The notes: a model not told the origin generated them from the letters alone. A DNA stretch of 64,000 nt from Oscheius sp. JU75 (GCA_037178855.1 JASJZC010000003.1:1612001-1676000), one strand, 5' to 3'; shown: positions 32,371-43,974, numbered from the stretch's first letter. A program made the numbers and translations.

Positions 32371-32770
32371 CTATGGCTGGAAGGTGACCAGACCTTCTCG
32401 TATTTGAACCCAGATAGGAATTCTTTCACCATTTCTTGCTTGTCTTCGAGTTTCCCCCTGAAGGAGACGGACAGTTCGGCTGTCTTTTCGTGTTTTCATT
32501 TCTGAAATTTGTGGCGTTTGCGCACTTTTGTTGGAGACAGTTGCGTGCCAATCGTACAGGAAAGCATTTCGCCGAAAATTCCATTGTCGTGACGTAATCG
32601 GGAACTTCGGAGCTGTCCAAAACGACTCTATTCGAATCGAGATGCAGTCCAAACTGGTCCATGACAAAGCGGCAGAGCTCCTTCCATTCGGTGGATTTTT
32701 CCGAGGAAGAGCCCTCTTACAACAGATTATTGGTTTTGCAGCCAAAGACTGAGGGCTTCGACTGATAACA
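32371..32770 (-). pseudogene. F-box-like family, copy III (fragment)
   Basis: The minus frame around 32700-32530 reads ELCRFVMDQFGLHLDSN, SSEVPDYVTTMEFSAKCFPV and LARNCLQQ, matching the fourth exon of the intact gene (DLCRFVMNQFGLNLDAEENV). Upstream VFGCKTNNLL carries a stop. Downstream frames are shifted (SPSGGNSKTSKKW). Only one to two exons remain. Confidence 0.6.
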
Positions 32771-32839
32771 CAAACAGATTTAACATCACTATTGACATGC
32801 CTTCCGACTCCTACCACTTATATTAAGGATACAAAAACA

Positions 32840-32976
32840 AAAGCTTAAAGGGGCAATAACATTGCGGGTGTATGGATGTCCCTGGGCACGATTTTTGTAG
32901 TTGGTCTCGCGAAAAACTTCCCTGAAAATCAATCTTTCACCCATACACCCGCAATGTTACTGTGCCTTTAAGCTTT
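32840..32976. mobile_element. 137-bp fold-back MITE with TTAA-type ends
   Basis: Arms 32840-32875 and 32941-32976 are inverted repeats (ggcaataacattgcgggtgt against acacccgcaatgttactgtg). Each outer arm contains TTAA next to the conserved AGG..CA start, as in piggyBac-type non-autonomous elements. No coding content. Confidence 0.75.
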
Positions 32977-33574
32977 GCAATCAATTTCGCGTGTTCATGG
33001 CGATGTGGAAGATATGGGGGATATGGATTTCAATTAACTCCCAACATGTGAATCTCCTCGGGTCCGCGTATTGTGCTACATGAGCGCACGCATTTTTCTC
33101 AAAAATACAATTATCTACGCTGCTCGCTCGCTTTTTTGGCATTAAAAAAATTTCGCTCGTCAAGAATTATGCCGCATAACACTTGTCAATAGGCCTCTGT
33201 TCGTAACTAATGGTGTCTGTGTTAGACTCCGTTTAGATGTTTGTTTGCCAATTTTTTCGTCCGAGGACACGAAACAGAAACGAATATATATTGTCAGTTA
33301 ATAATTGACAAGATACTGCTAGTCGTCTTCAAATCGAACTGGTTTTATTTAAAAATCCTTTGCAATTTCATACGCGGTTTCGCGTAACTGATAGTACCTA
33401 ATGTCAGGCTTTGGTAACGGCTATATACTTGGTCGAGGTTCCTGGTCAACACATCCCAACGGAAAAAGAAGTAGAGACCAGAGAACTTTCGTATTTGAGA
33501 TTGTCGCTCATTTAGTGACATGAATCAACTCGCAGGAAGAGATAAGAAAACGCATTTACTTCAACTGTCTTCCT
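32977..33574. other. no gene; partial AAAGCGC repeat at 33204-33320
   Basis: 33204-33320 carries taatggtgtctgtgttagac and ccgaggacacgaaacagaaa of the dispersed repeat. The remainder has no supported gene. Confidence 0.45.
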
Positions 33575-33830
33575 GCTCAAATGGCTGACTTCGAATGGCT
33601 CCGTAGGGCAGTTGCTGTTTATTGAGACATTCCCTTTCAGGCACCCTATGACCCGAGCAGACTGCTTTCGAGGCTTTTGAGGAAGAGTTCTTTCAGTATT
33701 TTGAACAAGTCAGTTTTCCTATCGGGCGTGAATATTTATGTTAGCTAACGTTGCTTTTGAATGATTTTTATATTTCTTCAATAACCTCGACTAAATCAGT
33801 ACGATAAATTGTAACTTGTAAAGTCCTTCA
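33575..33830 (+). repeat. direct duplicate of 10300-10590
   Basis: Same sequence as the end of the F-box-like gene copy I, including the MADFEWLRR coding stretch and tttcaggcaccctatgaccc. It abuts the inverted duplicate block that begins near 33900. Confidence 0.8.
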
Positions 33831-33945
33831 ATTTTTGAGTCGACTAAAACTCCTTTCAATGCTCTCCGAGACGTGTTCTCTGTATATCGCCGCAAACCAC
33901 TCTTGTTCTACTGTGTGACTCTTTCCAGGAGCAAATAGTTTTGTG

Positions 33946-34584
33946 TCAAAATTCAATATAAAAACAGACAGATGGCCAGCAGCGCCGTTGACAGACGCCA
34001 TCTATCCGTCCAAAGAGGCCTCCCTCTGTTCCTTGGCCGATTGCTGAAGGGGTGTTCTCTCTGGGCTCTTTAAATTCGATGATAACATTGGGAAAGAGTG
34101 AGTAACTGACCAAATAGTACTGCCATTTTCTCTTGACTCCAGCGTCCAAAAAACCTTTGCGAATCGTCTTAAAGACGACTGGAACCATAACCTTCTCTTT
34201 CTTATTCTTTGTCCGGATGAACTGAGCTGGTGGCGGGACACTGTACTTCTCCTCGACTTGGTCCTCTGGCTTCCCCGGAATCCTGAGAAGAGTCAAAGAG
34301 GCCTCGACTAACGGACGAGAAGAAAGGATGTGGACGGCAGCAATTTCTTCTTCGGGCTCTTTCTTCTCCATTTTCCCCGGCTCCTCTATTCTGTGCTCCT
34401 TCCCGTCCCTATTCCTCTTTTCGGACTTTTTCTCTTCCTTGACGGCCTTCCTATCATGTACTTCAATTTTCACAAGCATCTTCTTGGCGTCAGACCGATA
34501 CGGTACACTTTTGGATGCCACGGGTACAGCAAAGTTTGATACAGTTGAATAGAAGCAGATACAGTTTATGATAAGCAAGAACAA
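33946..34584 (-). CDS. unknown Lys/Glu-rich protein, duplicate of the 21030-21600 region
   Basis: ATG near 34584. The frame passes a hydrophobic start (FLLIINCICFYSTVSNFAVP), then SVPYRSDAKKMLVKIEVHD, a highly charged linker (EKKSEKRNRDGKEHRIEEPG), and a conserved segment (ILSSRPLVEASLTLLRIP, KYSVPPPAQFIRTKNKKEK, VVFKTIRKGFLDAGVKRKWQ). After YYLVSYSLF a donor is likely, as in the other copy, so the annotated tail to 33946 may be intronic read-through. The N-terminus differs from the plus-strand copy, where a different exon is attached. Function unknown; the linker suggests a soluble, possibly nuclear protein unless the N-terminus is a true signal. Confidence 0.5.
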   Translation of the reverse strand: MFLLIINCICFYSTVSNFAVPVASKSVPYRSDAKKMLVKIEVHDRKAVKEEKKSEKRNRDGKEHRIEEPGKMEKKEPEEEIAAVHILSSRPLVEASLTLLRIPGKPEDQVEEKYSVPPPAQFIRTKNKKEKVMVPVVFKTIRKGFLDAGVKRKWQYYLVSYSLFPNVIIEFKEPRENTPSAIGQGTEGGLFGRIDGVCQRRCWPSVCFYIEF

Positions 34585-34669
34585 GAAAACAAGACATTTG
34601 AAGAACTAATAGTTAAAAAAACACACTAGCGGTAGATTAAGAAGAACAAAGTGGAAAAGTGGGGGAAGG

Positions 34670-34978
34670 ATGGCGACTACTTCTTCAGAAGAATCTTCTT
34701 CCTCTCATCGAGAATATCAAAGACGATGTCTTCTTTCCCTATTCAATAAGACCACCCACAGATCGTTGCAAGGGAGAACGAGTTCTAAAGATGAGAAATT
34801 GATAAAGGGAATGAGAAGAGGTTACCTCATCCGGGTGCAGAAAGTTACCACAAAAAGCAATACTTTGCTGGGTCGAGTCATATCAAAGCGTGTAGTTGCG
34901 TTGGTTGAGGTAAAGAGCGCTCGACTGTTGCCTTCCAAGGTGGGAGCCGAGGGATGGTACATCGAGGAAATCCGCTAG
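34670..34978 (+). CDS. Ser-rich small basic protein (102 residues, unknown)
   Basis: Single-exon frame MATTSSEESSSSHREYQRRC to EGWYIEEIR, stop TAG at 34976. Rich in Ser at the start, basic afterwards (LIKGMRRGYLIRVQKVTTK, VISKRVVALVEVKSARLLPS). Starts 85 bp from the divergently oriented gene at 34584, so the two may share a promoter. The inverted duplicate at 19550-19846 is frameshifted, which makes this the only intact copy. Confidence 0.45.
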   Translation: MATTSSEESSSSHREYQRRCLLSLFNKTTHRSLQGRTSSKDEKLIKGMRRGYLIRVQKVTTKSNTLLGRVISKRVVALVEVKSARLLPSKVGAEGWYIEEIR

Positions 34979-35266
34979 TATCGCTGCTTCCAGTGGCTTC
35001 GAATCTATACATGAGTTGTAGACACTGGGCATACTGGGAAAAGTGTGCTCAGAAGGGACGTCCATACGTCACCACGAGAAAACAGCAGGCAAGTTATGAC
35101 ATGTCAAAAATTAAGTTGAGTAGTCAGCTTTCCTCACGGTTGCGGTACCTCAGCCGTGAGAATAGATAAAATTCTATCCATAGACTAAATGATGCTATCC
35201 TGGTTGTTATACCCTATCCCTGCTCTAAAAAGTTATATAGGTTGCATTTAGAGAATACTGAACTGT

Positions 35267-36760
35267 TCAGTTGCGCAATCGGCGCAACATTTCGGTCAAC
35301 CTTCTGTCAGAGACACAGTGATATTCGTCAGACTCGGTCAGCTCCATGAATAGATCTCTGAGTTGGAGAGAGGCTCTGTTATTTTTAATCACACAGCAAT
35401 TAAGCCTGACAGCATGATCAGCGATGGTCAAGATAGCCATTTTTTCTCCGTCGTCCGAAAGTGCAGCATAAATAAGGAGAGGATTGTCCCGGAGTGATAG
35501 TGAGTATTTCTGAAAAGAGTTTTTTTCCCGAAATTTTCGAAATTGCCCAGTGACAAACAGTATATTTCGTAACCGATGACCAATCCCACTTTTCACAAAC
35601 TCAAAAGATTTTAAGTTCCATTGGTGAGGAGTCTAAGCTATCTATGTAATAGCTGTCTAGAAAAACAGAATCTCTTACCTTTCGAAGTCTCTTCTCATAG
35701 TCGAGTAGATCAGTGCCGCAAAATAGACTCTCATCATGATTTTCCGGTGACCAAATTTGCTCAAATGTGAATCCATCTAGCAGGTCAGCGGCCATTTCCT
35801 GCTTGCTCTCGAGCTTCACTTTGAAAGAGACTTGAAGTTTTGAAAGATATGTTTGTTCATTTCTCCATTTCTGAAAGACATAGAATTCTTATGCAAGTTT
35901 CAAACCAAACCTTGAGATATTTATGAAAAAGCTTGACTGGCAGTCTGTTAGCTCCAAAATCTAGACCGCTAGCATATTTTGGAACTTCGCAGTTTTCCAT
36001 AACATTTTCTTCCGCGTCTAGGTTCAGCCCAAACTGGTTCATGACAAAGCGGCAAAGATCTTTCCGCTGATTTGTAACTGTACCAGGAGAAGGATGCTTC
36101 ATTAGAAGGCTCGTTTGTGATCCAAAGATATGACTATACTGAAACCAAACACATATATTAAAAAGGTTGAACGTACCACAGTGATGTAATTTGGCTCAAT
36201 ATTGAGGAGCTCGTATTTATTGGTCTCGTCTAGCTTGAAAAATACGGTTCGGCCAGTTTTTCTTCCAGTCAAGTAGACAATCTGAAAAACAATATTGGAC
36301 GATGGCGTTCATTACCTCTTTTCCAGTAAACTCAAGTTGATAGATGGGCTGCCTAATTGGGTAGCGCCACCTACTTCCTTCGATGCTCTGGCTGAATCGT
36401 TTGTTAAGTCTGCGTAAGTTGTACAATGTGTTAGAATCACATTTGCTCAGAACAGCACCTTGCAAATCACCGATGAATGCATCAGCCAAATCACCGACGA
36501 ATGCATCAGCCAATGGTCTTTTTCCTTGTCCAGAGTCGAAATTTCTGTTACCCACAGCCTGGAAGTTAAACGCAAGTATGAGTTACAATAATCTTTGTCA
36601 ATCTGTGGATTTATCTATCTATCTGTTTTTTTTGTTTTCACATCTGAACCCTTGAAATACTAACCTCTTGGACTACATTGGTAGACGTAGATGGTTTCTC
36701 AACATGTTTAGGATTGCTTGTTAAACTGCTTTGTTGAATATATCCACGACGTCTAGCCAT
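35267..36760 (-). CDS. F-box-like family protein, intact copy II (368 residues)
   Basis: Six exons, all phases closed: 36760-36665, 36558-36316, 36281-36177, 36138-35911, 35870-35679 and 35509-35267 (1107 nt). MARRRGYIQQ start, then a duplicated motif LADAFVGDLADAFIGD and an F-box-like helix region (LSKCDSNTLYNLRRLNKRFS). Next come IVYLTGRKTGRTVFFKLDE, YSHIFGSQTSLLMK, DLCRFVMNQFGLNLD, EQIWSPENHDESLFCG, SLSLRDNPLLIYAALSDD and CVSDRRLTEMLRRLRN. I know no described family with this C-terminal part. If the F-box is real, the protein would bind Skp1 and present a substrate. It has relatives at 9000-10363 and 32371-32770, and a 3' tail at 19192-19265. Confidence 0.75.
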
Positions 36761-36849
36761 TTTGAAAATAAGTTGTCCTCTTTACTGCTTCCTCTCTCAG
36801 CTTAACTTATTGATCATACTGAAATAGAATATTCTGTTTCACAGTTGGA

Positions 36850-37960
36850 AAAAAGACGTACTGTCGGATGGAGAAAGAGCGGTGATTGGAGAGGACTGCA
36901 GTGATAAGAATACGTCAATATTTTGGGTCGATCACGCGAGACTGTTTGAACAAGGTGGTTGAGGAAGTCTGGTATATTTTATCGAAACGATTGCGTCTGT
37001 TTAAGGATCACTATTTCGAAACGCTTAATCAAAAGTTCCAAAATGTCTTTAACTTCAGCGAAGGAAATGACATCATTCGTTTAAACAAGTACTCGAGCAT
37101 ATTGTATAAATGACTCACAGCGACCACGCACCATCGGAAAAGTGAATGAAAATCTAACATAAAGCTTGATGACTCCAGCTGTACAAAACTGTGTACTTGA
37201 ATCATAAGTAAGCAACTTAAAGTATCCATACTCAGCGACCGTAAAAGTCCTTCTCTGTATGAAAAGTACAATGCATACCCTAATTCATCAATCTGCCTTA
37301 CCGTTATGAGGTCGTCGATAAGAGTTTTATTCTCTCATTACAGATAGCAGTATCAACTATCAACGGAGGAAACGATGCTTCGAAACTGTGTAAACTTACA
37401 GTATGAAATCGTTCTCTCGTCTCTCTCTATTGCGCGGACACAAAACTAAAGCGATCAAGGAGTATTGTCCATAAGTTAATGCCAATATTTGATGGCAAAT
37501 CAACTTTGATTGCACTGTAGATCTTTGATTTCAGTGAAGACACTGGAAGACTTTCGTTTCAGTGCGGCGACACCGCCAACATTAACAGAAGACCAAAGGA
37601 CGACGAGCTTGTAGCTTGTAGTAATAGGATTACTACCTTACACATAAAGACAAGCAAAAGTGTAGATTGCAGAAACTGTTTACCAACTAATCTAATCGAC
37701 TGCCAGGAGGAAATCTCATGTTCTGCAACTGCAGGAAACAATTGTGTCTTAGTTTAAACGCTCTTGCTGTCGTTTACGACCTCAAAGATAGACAAAAGCC
37801 CTGTGTGTTCATGTATGAGGTGTCGTCGCAAAGACTGGGCTATACGGCTTCAAAGATAAGGGCAGCCATTCTCTGTCTGCACTGATGGACGAAATTGCGT
37901 GGCTGAGTAATACCTTATTTTGCTTCTTAAGGCAGTTTAATATTCAGAGAAGCTCAATTC
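36850..37960 (+). repeat. inverted duplicate of 5350-6115
   Basis: Matches 5350-6115 in reverse, with extra sequence inside. 37745-37886 carries the conserved coding-like stretch ALAVVYDLKDRQKPCVFMYE ... ASKIRAAILCLH followed by TGA. It lies between the intact F-box-like gene and gene C. Confidence 0.6.
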
Positions 37961-38118
37961 CGGATATACTGGCTTTAACATCCATAAAGGCTTCTACTTC
38001 AACTTTTTCCGAAAGGTAAGCTTCCTACAATCTACTCGAAAATATTGGCCACCATTCAAACCTTGGTACATGCCATGTCGTAGTTTAAAGTGTATTCCAA
38101 AGCTTAGAATCTTTTCAG

Positions 38119-41100
38119 AAAAAAAAGCAGTTCAAACTTCTCCACGAAATCATTCACAAAGTATTGCCACCAGATGAGACGCTGAAATGTGACAAAGACG
38201 GCAACATGGCCCTTTCGGTCACCCATCAAGAAGAGAAGCACGAGTACCGCTTACACTACTTTTCTTTCCTACAACTGTTGAGAGATGTTATCACTTTTTT
38301 TGACAAGGAGAGAAATAAGCAGTTGATAAGAAATAAGCAGATGACGCCGCAGCGTAAGTTCCATCGTACTCAAGAACATCACACCGAAATCAAATACCTC
38401 GAAGAATTTTCCGTAAAACGATAGGCAGTTCTCTATATACGTTACGTATTTTTAACGCTTTACCATCCTCATAAATTGGAAAATTTTCAGAACTTGAAGC
38501 TCTAATGGAAAGAGAATTTCGGAAAGCTGTAAGGAAACAAATGAAAAGTACAGCTGACCTTGATAAAATTTACACGGATGCAAACGAATGGCTCAGAAAG
38601 CAATTGGGAAAAGGCTTGGAATCTGTTGAAATTGACGGAAAGAAAATCTTTTTGAGAGAGGTTGGTGTTTATTCTTTTGTTTTTTTTTTTAGAGAATGCA
38701 GAGATCTTTCTACTACTAAAGCGCAACGGCGTCTATCCGTCCTTCTGTACGTGACCACTAAACAAAAGCGAACAGGTTAACAGTATATGTAAGACTTACC
38801 AGCAGCCTACGTTTGCTTCGCAGCCGTTTGGACTTCTGTTCGTTTTCTAGGCGAGCTACCACAAATTGAGCGAGATCCCTCTATAGCTTTCGGTTCACAA
38901 CTGACTTGCCACCTAATTGCTAATAATTCTTGATTTGCTTCGTGGCCTTGGACAAACAAATAAACAGAGTCAATCACAGACACCATCGCGCTTTCATATT
39001 TTTGATATGCCCTATATTTTTTTTATAGAATCTAGAAGTACATCAAATTTTACATCTTCGAAGATTGACCCAAAAGAAGTACTATGACCACAGCAAATGT
39101 AAAGCGGAGAGCCACGGTACATACAATTGAACTGTAATTGTATAAAACTTTAGAAGACGAGAGAAGAGAATTTTTAGTGGACGTGGCCAAAGAGCTGTAT
39201 CAGGTGTCTCCAAAGAAAGCTTGTCATATCTTCGAATTTTCCACGGCATACTACAAACACAAAAAAGGTAGGTCAAATTAAAAGATTATCAAAAACTCTT
39301 AAGAGCTGGAAAGTGAGCAAAATATCCTGAGAGCAATAGCAGCCGGTTTTCATGCTGATCCCAAACAGAAGAGAAGAAGAAGAAAACTCAAGAACGCTCT
39401 TAAGCAAGATCTTGTCCCTGAAAACGAGAGCAATGAAGCTGGTGTGTGGAAAATACAATCTTGAAAAGTTTCCAGAACTGAAAGAAGAAGAAAAGATGCT
39501 ATCTGATAAAGGCGATGCAGCTCCTGATGCTACAGAAGATGCTAGCCAGATCAACAGCGATAACAAAGCCACCATCTCGACGGAAACAAATAAAAAGAGG
39601 AAAAAGAAGAAGATTTCCGATGCTAAGCAGCATGGGCTTCATGCAAACGAATTCGTCAAAAGTCTTGATCCAAGTTTGCCGAAACAGATTTGTTTTAGAG
39701 CTGAACAATGATAAAGAGGTGCAATCGGACGACTCATTGGAAGTGGCATCATCATGCTATATCGACGCAGGCAAAACACGGAAGCTGAGCAAAAGAAATT
39801 TCAATACTCAGAAAACAATAAAGAACAACAACAAAAGTAGGCTTGGGAACTTTGGGACTTTTCACTATTTTACTTATTAAAGGATCAGAGAGGACAGACA
39901 GCGATTGGGACCATAAGACTGTGGTGGAAGTCGAGCAGATAGATAATACCAACGACGTCTCATCGTCACTCGAAAAGAAGAGAAGCAGGAGACGACGCAA
40001 GCGTGGTGTTGCCACAAATGCTTCTGGTAAAGTGCAATATCTTAACAACAAGCTGAATCCACTTTTAGGACTGGAAAATGGGGAGTCTACTGAGAATAAG
40101 AGTCGCAACTGTGAAATTATGGAGCCAACGAATCAAGCAGGACAGATCATCCATTCTGAGAATGAGACAAACAATGGAATGTGGAAAAACAAAAAGAAAT
40201 GCTGGAAAGTTCCCAAAACCAAACCCAAAACCCCAGTTAAGATTTTTGATTTACAAGGTGGTGACAGAGGTGAGCATCGCCAAAACATGACCTTGACATT
40301 TTTCAGATATAAAAATCGAGCAGCAGAAACCCGTCATGGTGGAAATTGGTCCAACAAAAAGTAAGAAATTGGGATGATAGCTAGACGGACAAAGAATTTT
40401 TAGATTACAAACAAGAAGCCCCTATCCGAAAAGATAGTAAATACGCCGATGTCAAGAAAGCGGCAGACAAACAGAACTTGTCTTTTGATGATCAATGGTA
40501 CAAAAATAACAAGAAAACTTTCAATCCTGATGTTTCCATGCAGGCTATCGAAAAAGCTTTTCCCGGAATAGAATTGCCGAAAGATTTTCGTAAGTTCATT
40601 TTTAAGTTGGAAGCATGCTGTTGTAAGCAGAAATTTAAAAATTTTCTTTAAACTTTTAGACCCATTTGAAAAGGCTGCATTTGTATTGGAAAATATTCGG
40701 CTAATACGCAATTCTATGAAGAAGGGAAAATATGTGCCAGATGAGCTACAGTTAGACATAACGGAGATGCAGCAAACGGATTGGCTGAGAAGATTTATTG
40801 CAAACTTGGCAAGTATAGCGGATAGAGTGAAGGACAAGCAAACTGTCATTGATAACACCAGTACACCAACAGATGATGGGGAAATCATAGCGTTAGTCGT
40901 AAAAACACCTATAATTATTCATTCAGTACATATTATCTCGAAGAACAAACAGGGCTTGTTGCTTGCTACAGAGTATTGCCTACTGAGACATACAATGAGA
41001 AGCTGGTCATGTTGCACTGGATTGGTGAATTTCATCGCATATTTTTTTAATGTATACATTTATAGACAAAAAGCTCATATTGCTTAAAATGCTGATGACA

Positions 41101-41731
41101 CCGGAAGTAGTTCTTAACAACTACAGTAGACTGGAAAAGTACTGTGGAGGTAAGTAATGACCGTAAGCATTACTGTGGAATACAAAACTGCCTTCACTTA
41201 ACACTGAGAAAGTTGGGTCGAGGGATGGGAAATTTGTGCACAATAACTTAGCCACAAACAACTTTCACATTTCAGGCTTTTCTGATGGTCTCAAAATAGC
41301 CAAGCTGAGAAGTGCAAAATGTCTCCACAAACAAATATTGGATATTCTACAAAAAAGACTAGCAGTAATTTCTGAACCCCACTCTAAACTTCAGCATGTG
41401 GCAAGACATCATGATAATAAAGTAAACTTTTTAGGAAAACAACAAAGTCGACTTATTTTAGATGAAACCGCTGCAGGTTGCCAAAGGCAAATCCATGAGA
41501 AAAGCCATAAACTCCTACTTACTGGCAGTGCAACGAACAGCAAATGATTGCACTGTTAATGACATGAAAGGCCGTTTCTTGCAGAGCGGCAATTACGACA
41601 TAACAGTGAAGCCGAGCAAGGCTAACATAACGGGAGATACAAAAGATGTCGATGACAATAATGTTCGTTTTCAAAAAATGTGTTTCCAGTTGTCTCAACA
41701 GCATTACCTGACTTTGAAATCGGCTTATTAA
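38119..41731 (+). CDS. unknown multi-exon protein, paralogue C of a three-copy family
   Basis: Exons in order: 38119-38355 (KKKQFKLLHEIIHKVL, YRLHYFSFLQLLRDVI), 38492-38658 (LEALMEREFRKAVRK), 39030-39101 region (NLEVHQILHLRRLTQ), 39155-39268 (EFLVDVAKELYQVS), a long Lys-rich region about 39304-40280 absent from A and B (GKYNLEKFPELKEEEK, KKRSRRRRKRGVATN), 40402-40590, 40661-40900 (MKKGKYVPDELQL), about 40936-41023 (EKLVMLHWIG), 41066-41150 (LILLKMLMTPEVVLNNY), 41276-41420, and 41461-41731 (GRFLQSGNYDITV), stop TAA. An AAAGCGC MITE sits in the intron at 38714-38998. The KMRDTATVVHH block of A and B is not recognisable. No known family. Confidence 0.65.
38714..38998. mobile_element. full-length MITE of the AAAGCGC family
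   Basis: Left end actaaagcgcaacggcgtct and right end agacaccatcgcgctttcat are inverted repeats of about 18 bp, which gives a 285-bp element in an intron of gene C. The interior holds the tagctcg/gcgagcta and cagcctacg segments shared with 18102-18313 and 45370-45580. Confidence 0.65.
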
Positions 41732-41734
41732 CGT

Positions 41735-42041
41735 TGTTTTTGTTTTCTAGTTGTACTATTTTAACATAAAGATCAACAGCAAGTCTTGATTTTTCTGGGT
41801 TTGTCCATTGTCCCATGACCATGTTGTTCCATGGTCTTTGTGTCAATGGTGTAGTTTTACGTTTGTTGAGATGGAAAGCGGCATTAATTATCGACTTTCG
41901 AATGCTTCATTGCCGTAAACTGTATTTTTATGCTTTCTTGTTTTCAGACCGAATTCTGAAGTAACCTAGAAAGTTCTCCGAGCCGGTTTGACAGGTGTAT
42001 TGGATGAAAAAAAAACTCGAAGAGCATGGTCTGCACCATTT
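41735..42041. other. no gene recognised
   Basis: 3' flank of gene C. No supported exon. Confidence 0.4.
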
Positions 42042-42249
42042 GCATCAGATGACCTCATGAGCAACGGTCGCCGGGTGCTACAGGGTGAGACTCTACAGTG
42101 CTGAAACTGCGAATCTGAAATTTTTTTAATTCTCTATTCAAACTAGCTGCCACGGTCTCAAATTTCTAAACGTTTCTTTAGTTTCGTAAACGAGGGCAAT
42201 GGTCACCCCGTAGCACTCGGCGACCGTTGCTCTTGAGGCCATCTGATGC
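42042..42249. mobile_element. 208-bp fold-back MITE
   Basis: Arms of about 47 bp at 42042-42088 and 42203-42249: gcatcagatgacctcatgag and caacggtcgccgggtgctac at left, against gtagcactcggcgaccgttg and ctcttgaggccatctgatgc at right, with about eight mismatches. No coding content. Confidence 0.7.
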
Positions 42250-42556
42250 TAGGTTTATAGAAACTAAACGCACAACGTACATCTGCTATCCCATGAATCA
42301 AACTATCGTCGCAATGACAGTGTTCCTTTAATCTAGTTATAGCATCCCAATGCCTTGGAATATCTTTTGTTCTGTTCTATTCAGTTCAGTCTTGGTAGCC
42401 TCTACGAGAAAGTACCACTTCTAGGTTAGTTCTGCCTCTTTGTCTCATTGTTTCTGTCTTTCCTCTGTACCTCTTTATCTCTCTCTGTATCTCTGTCTCC
42501 CTGTCTCTCTGTCAGCAACTCTGTATTTTCCAGTATATTCTCGTCTCCCCGGCAGA

Positions 42557-43164
42557 ATGAACCAGCAAATATTCGATGCCAATACGGTCACGTCCTATAC
42601 CGAGTAAGTCTCTCGATTCTAGTTTTTCAAAAATGCATCTTCAGATACGTGAAAGCTTTGACCTCAGCCTCCCAGGGCTTTCCCACCAGTGACTTCTCTT
42701 TGTCTCAGGGCTCTCAGCAATGCTACCAGCAGCAGATGTCGCCGGCGATCAAACTGGAGCCGGGATCCCAGAAATTCATCTACACGTCACAGCTCGGACT
42801 GTTGAATCAGTCAGGATCACAGTCGGTCTCCTCGCAGATGAGTGCCGCCGATTTCTACTTGGGTTCTTCCCAGACCTTGAGTCTGTTTGTTTTTGTTGTC
42901 ACACTTGTTTTACATGATTCATTTCAGGAAGCGCTCGTGGAAGAACATCTCCGGGCCGAATCATCCCTTCGAGGGATACGAAGGACTGGAGGAGCGACTG
43001 GCGCCCAAAAAGATGTAAGTTTGAGCAACAGAGCTGAAAGACAAAGGCAGAAAGAGGCAAAGACCCTACTAACTCTCTCTATCTCCAGCAGACAGGGAGA
43101 AATCTTAGAGGAGATGCAACTGCGAGAGGATTCCCACTACGTCTTCAATCCGGATCTTCTTTAG
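42557..43164 (+). CDS. Gln/Ser-rich protein of about 148 residues (unknown)
   Basis: Exons 42557-42603, 42645-42884, 42928-43014 and 43092-43164 (or 43089 with the earlier acceptor); phases close at 447 nt. MNQQIFDANTVTSYTEYVKA opens a Gln/Ser-rich N-terminal half (SLSQGSQQCYQQQMSPAIKL, SQSVSSQMSAADFYLGSSQ). The C-terminal half reads KRSWKNISGPNHPFEGYEGL, EERLAPKK and EMQLREDSHYVFNPDLL. Composition suggests a nuclear or scaffold protein, but no family is recognised. The upstream region and last intron hold TCTCTGTC tracts. Confidence 0.6.
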
Positions 43165-43568
43165 AAGCTCTACGGCTGCATCACACACACGCACCTCTCC
43201 TTCTCTTTCTTTCTCTTCTATCTATGTGACATTGTCTTCTCATTTTCAGGTTCAAAAGTTTTAGAATAGTAAACTGTTTCATTTAGCTGCCTGCCAAAGA
43301 TAAGTTAACAGGGGCTAACGGAGTGGATACGTTTGCTCCAAAAGTACTTTGCAAGGTTCCAGTATATCTTCTCCCGGTTTGATTGTCTTACTAGAGCCTT
43401 CGCAATTTTGCATCATAAAATATTTAGAGTTTGTAATAGTATAACTTGTTCCGATACCAACATGGTACATCACTTTTCATGTCGATCCTCTACTTCTCAA
43501 TGTTATTCTCTCAACCGACCCAGAAGCACCCGTAGTACCCGAGGTAGAAGACAACCAAGTTAATCATG
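43165..43568. other. no gene recognised
   Basis: 3' flank of the Gln/Ser-rich gene. AT-rich, no supported exon. Confidence 0.4.
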
Positions 43569-43731
43569 GTTTCGCCTACCGCAAATTGATTCGATATAGA
43601 CAAAGACACGGCTAACAGTTTCCTGTATAACCGTGACATCTGCAGTAGAGTCCGGACAAACAAACAAGCAAGTTGAGATCGCGACTTTAGAAGCTCCTAC
43701 TCAACCGAATCAATTCGCGGTAGGCGAAATC
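43569..43731. mobile_element. 163-bp fold-back MITE
   Basis: 25-bp inverted ends: gtttcgcctaccgcaaattg then attcg at left, and cgaat then caattcgcggtaggcgaaat at right, with two mismatches. Interior without ORF. Confidence 0.7.
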
Positions 43732-43974
43732 TTTTTTTGATCAAAGATAGGTCCGGTATTTGTAAAATAGTCATTCCTAGTTAATTTCACTACAGTAGGC
43801 TGAAAAGCGTACTATTTGCCCGCGGAAAATTAGGACAAATTGTTACGCCATCCTAAAATGCGTACTATCTCACGTTATACACTTTAGCACGTTTGCCGTA
43901 GGTGTTGATGGACTAGGCTCGATTTAGCCACTTTTGAGGCAGGGTAATACATGCATCGCTACTGAGGCGGATAC

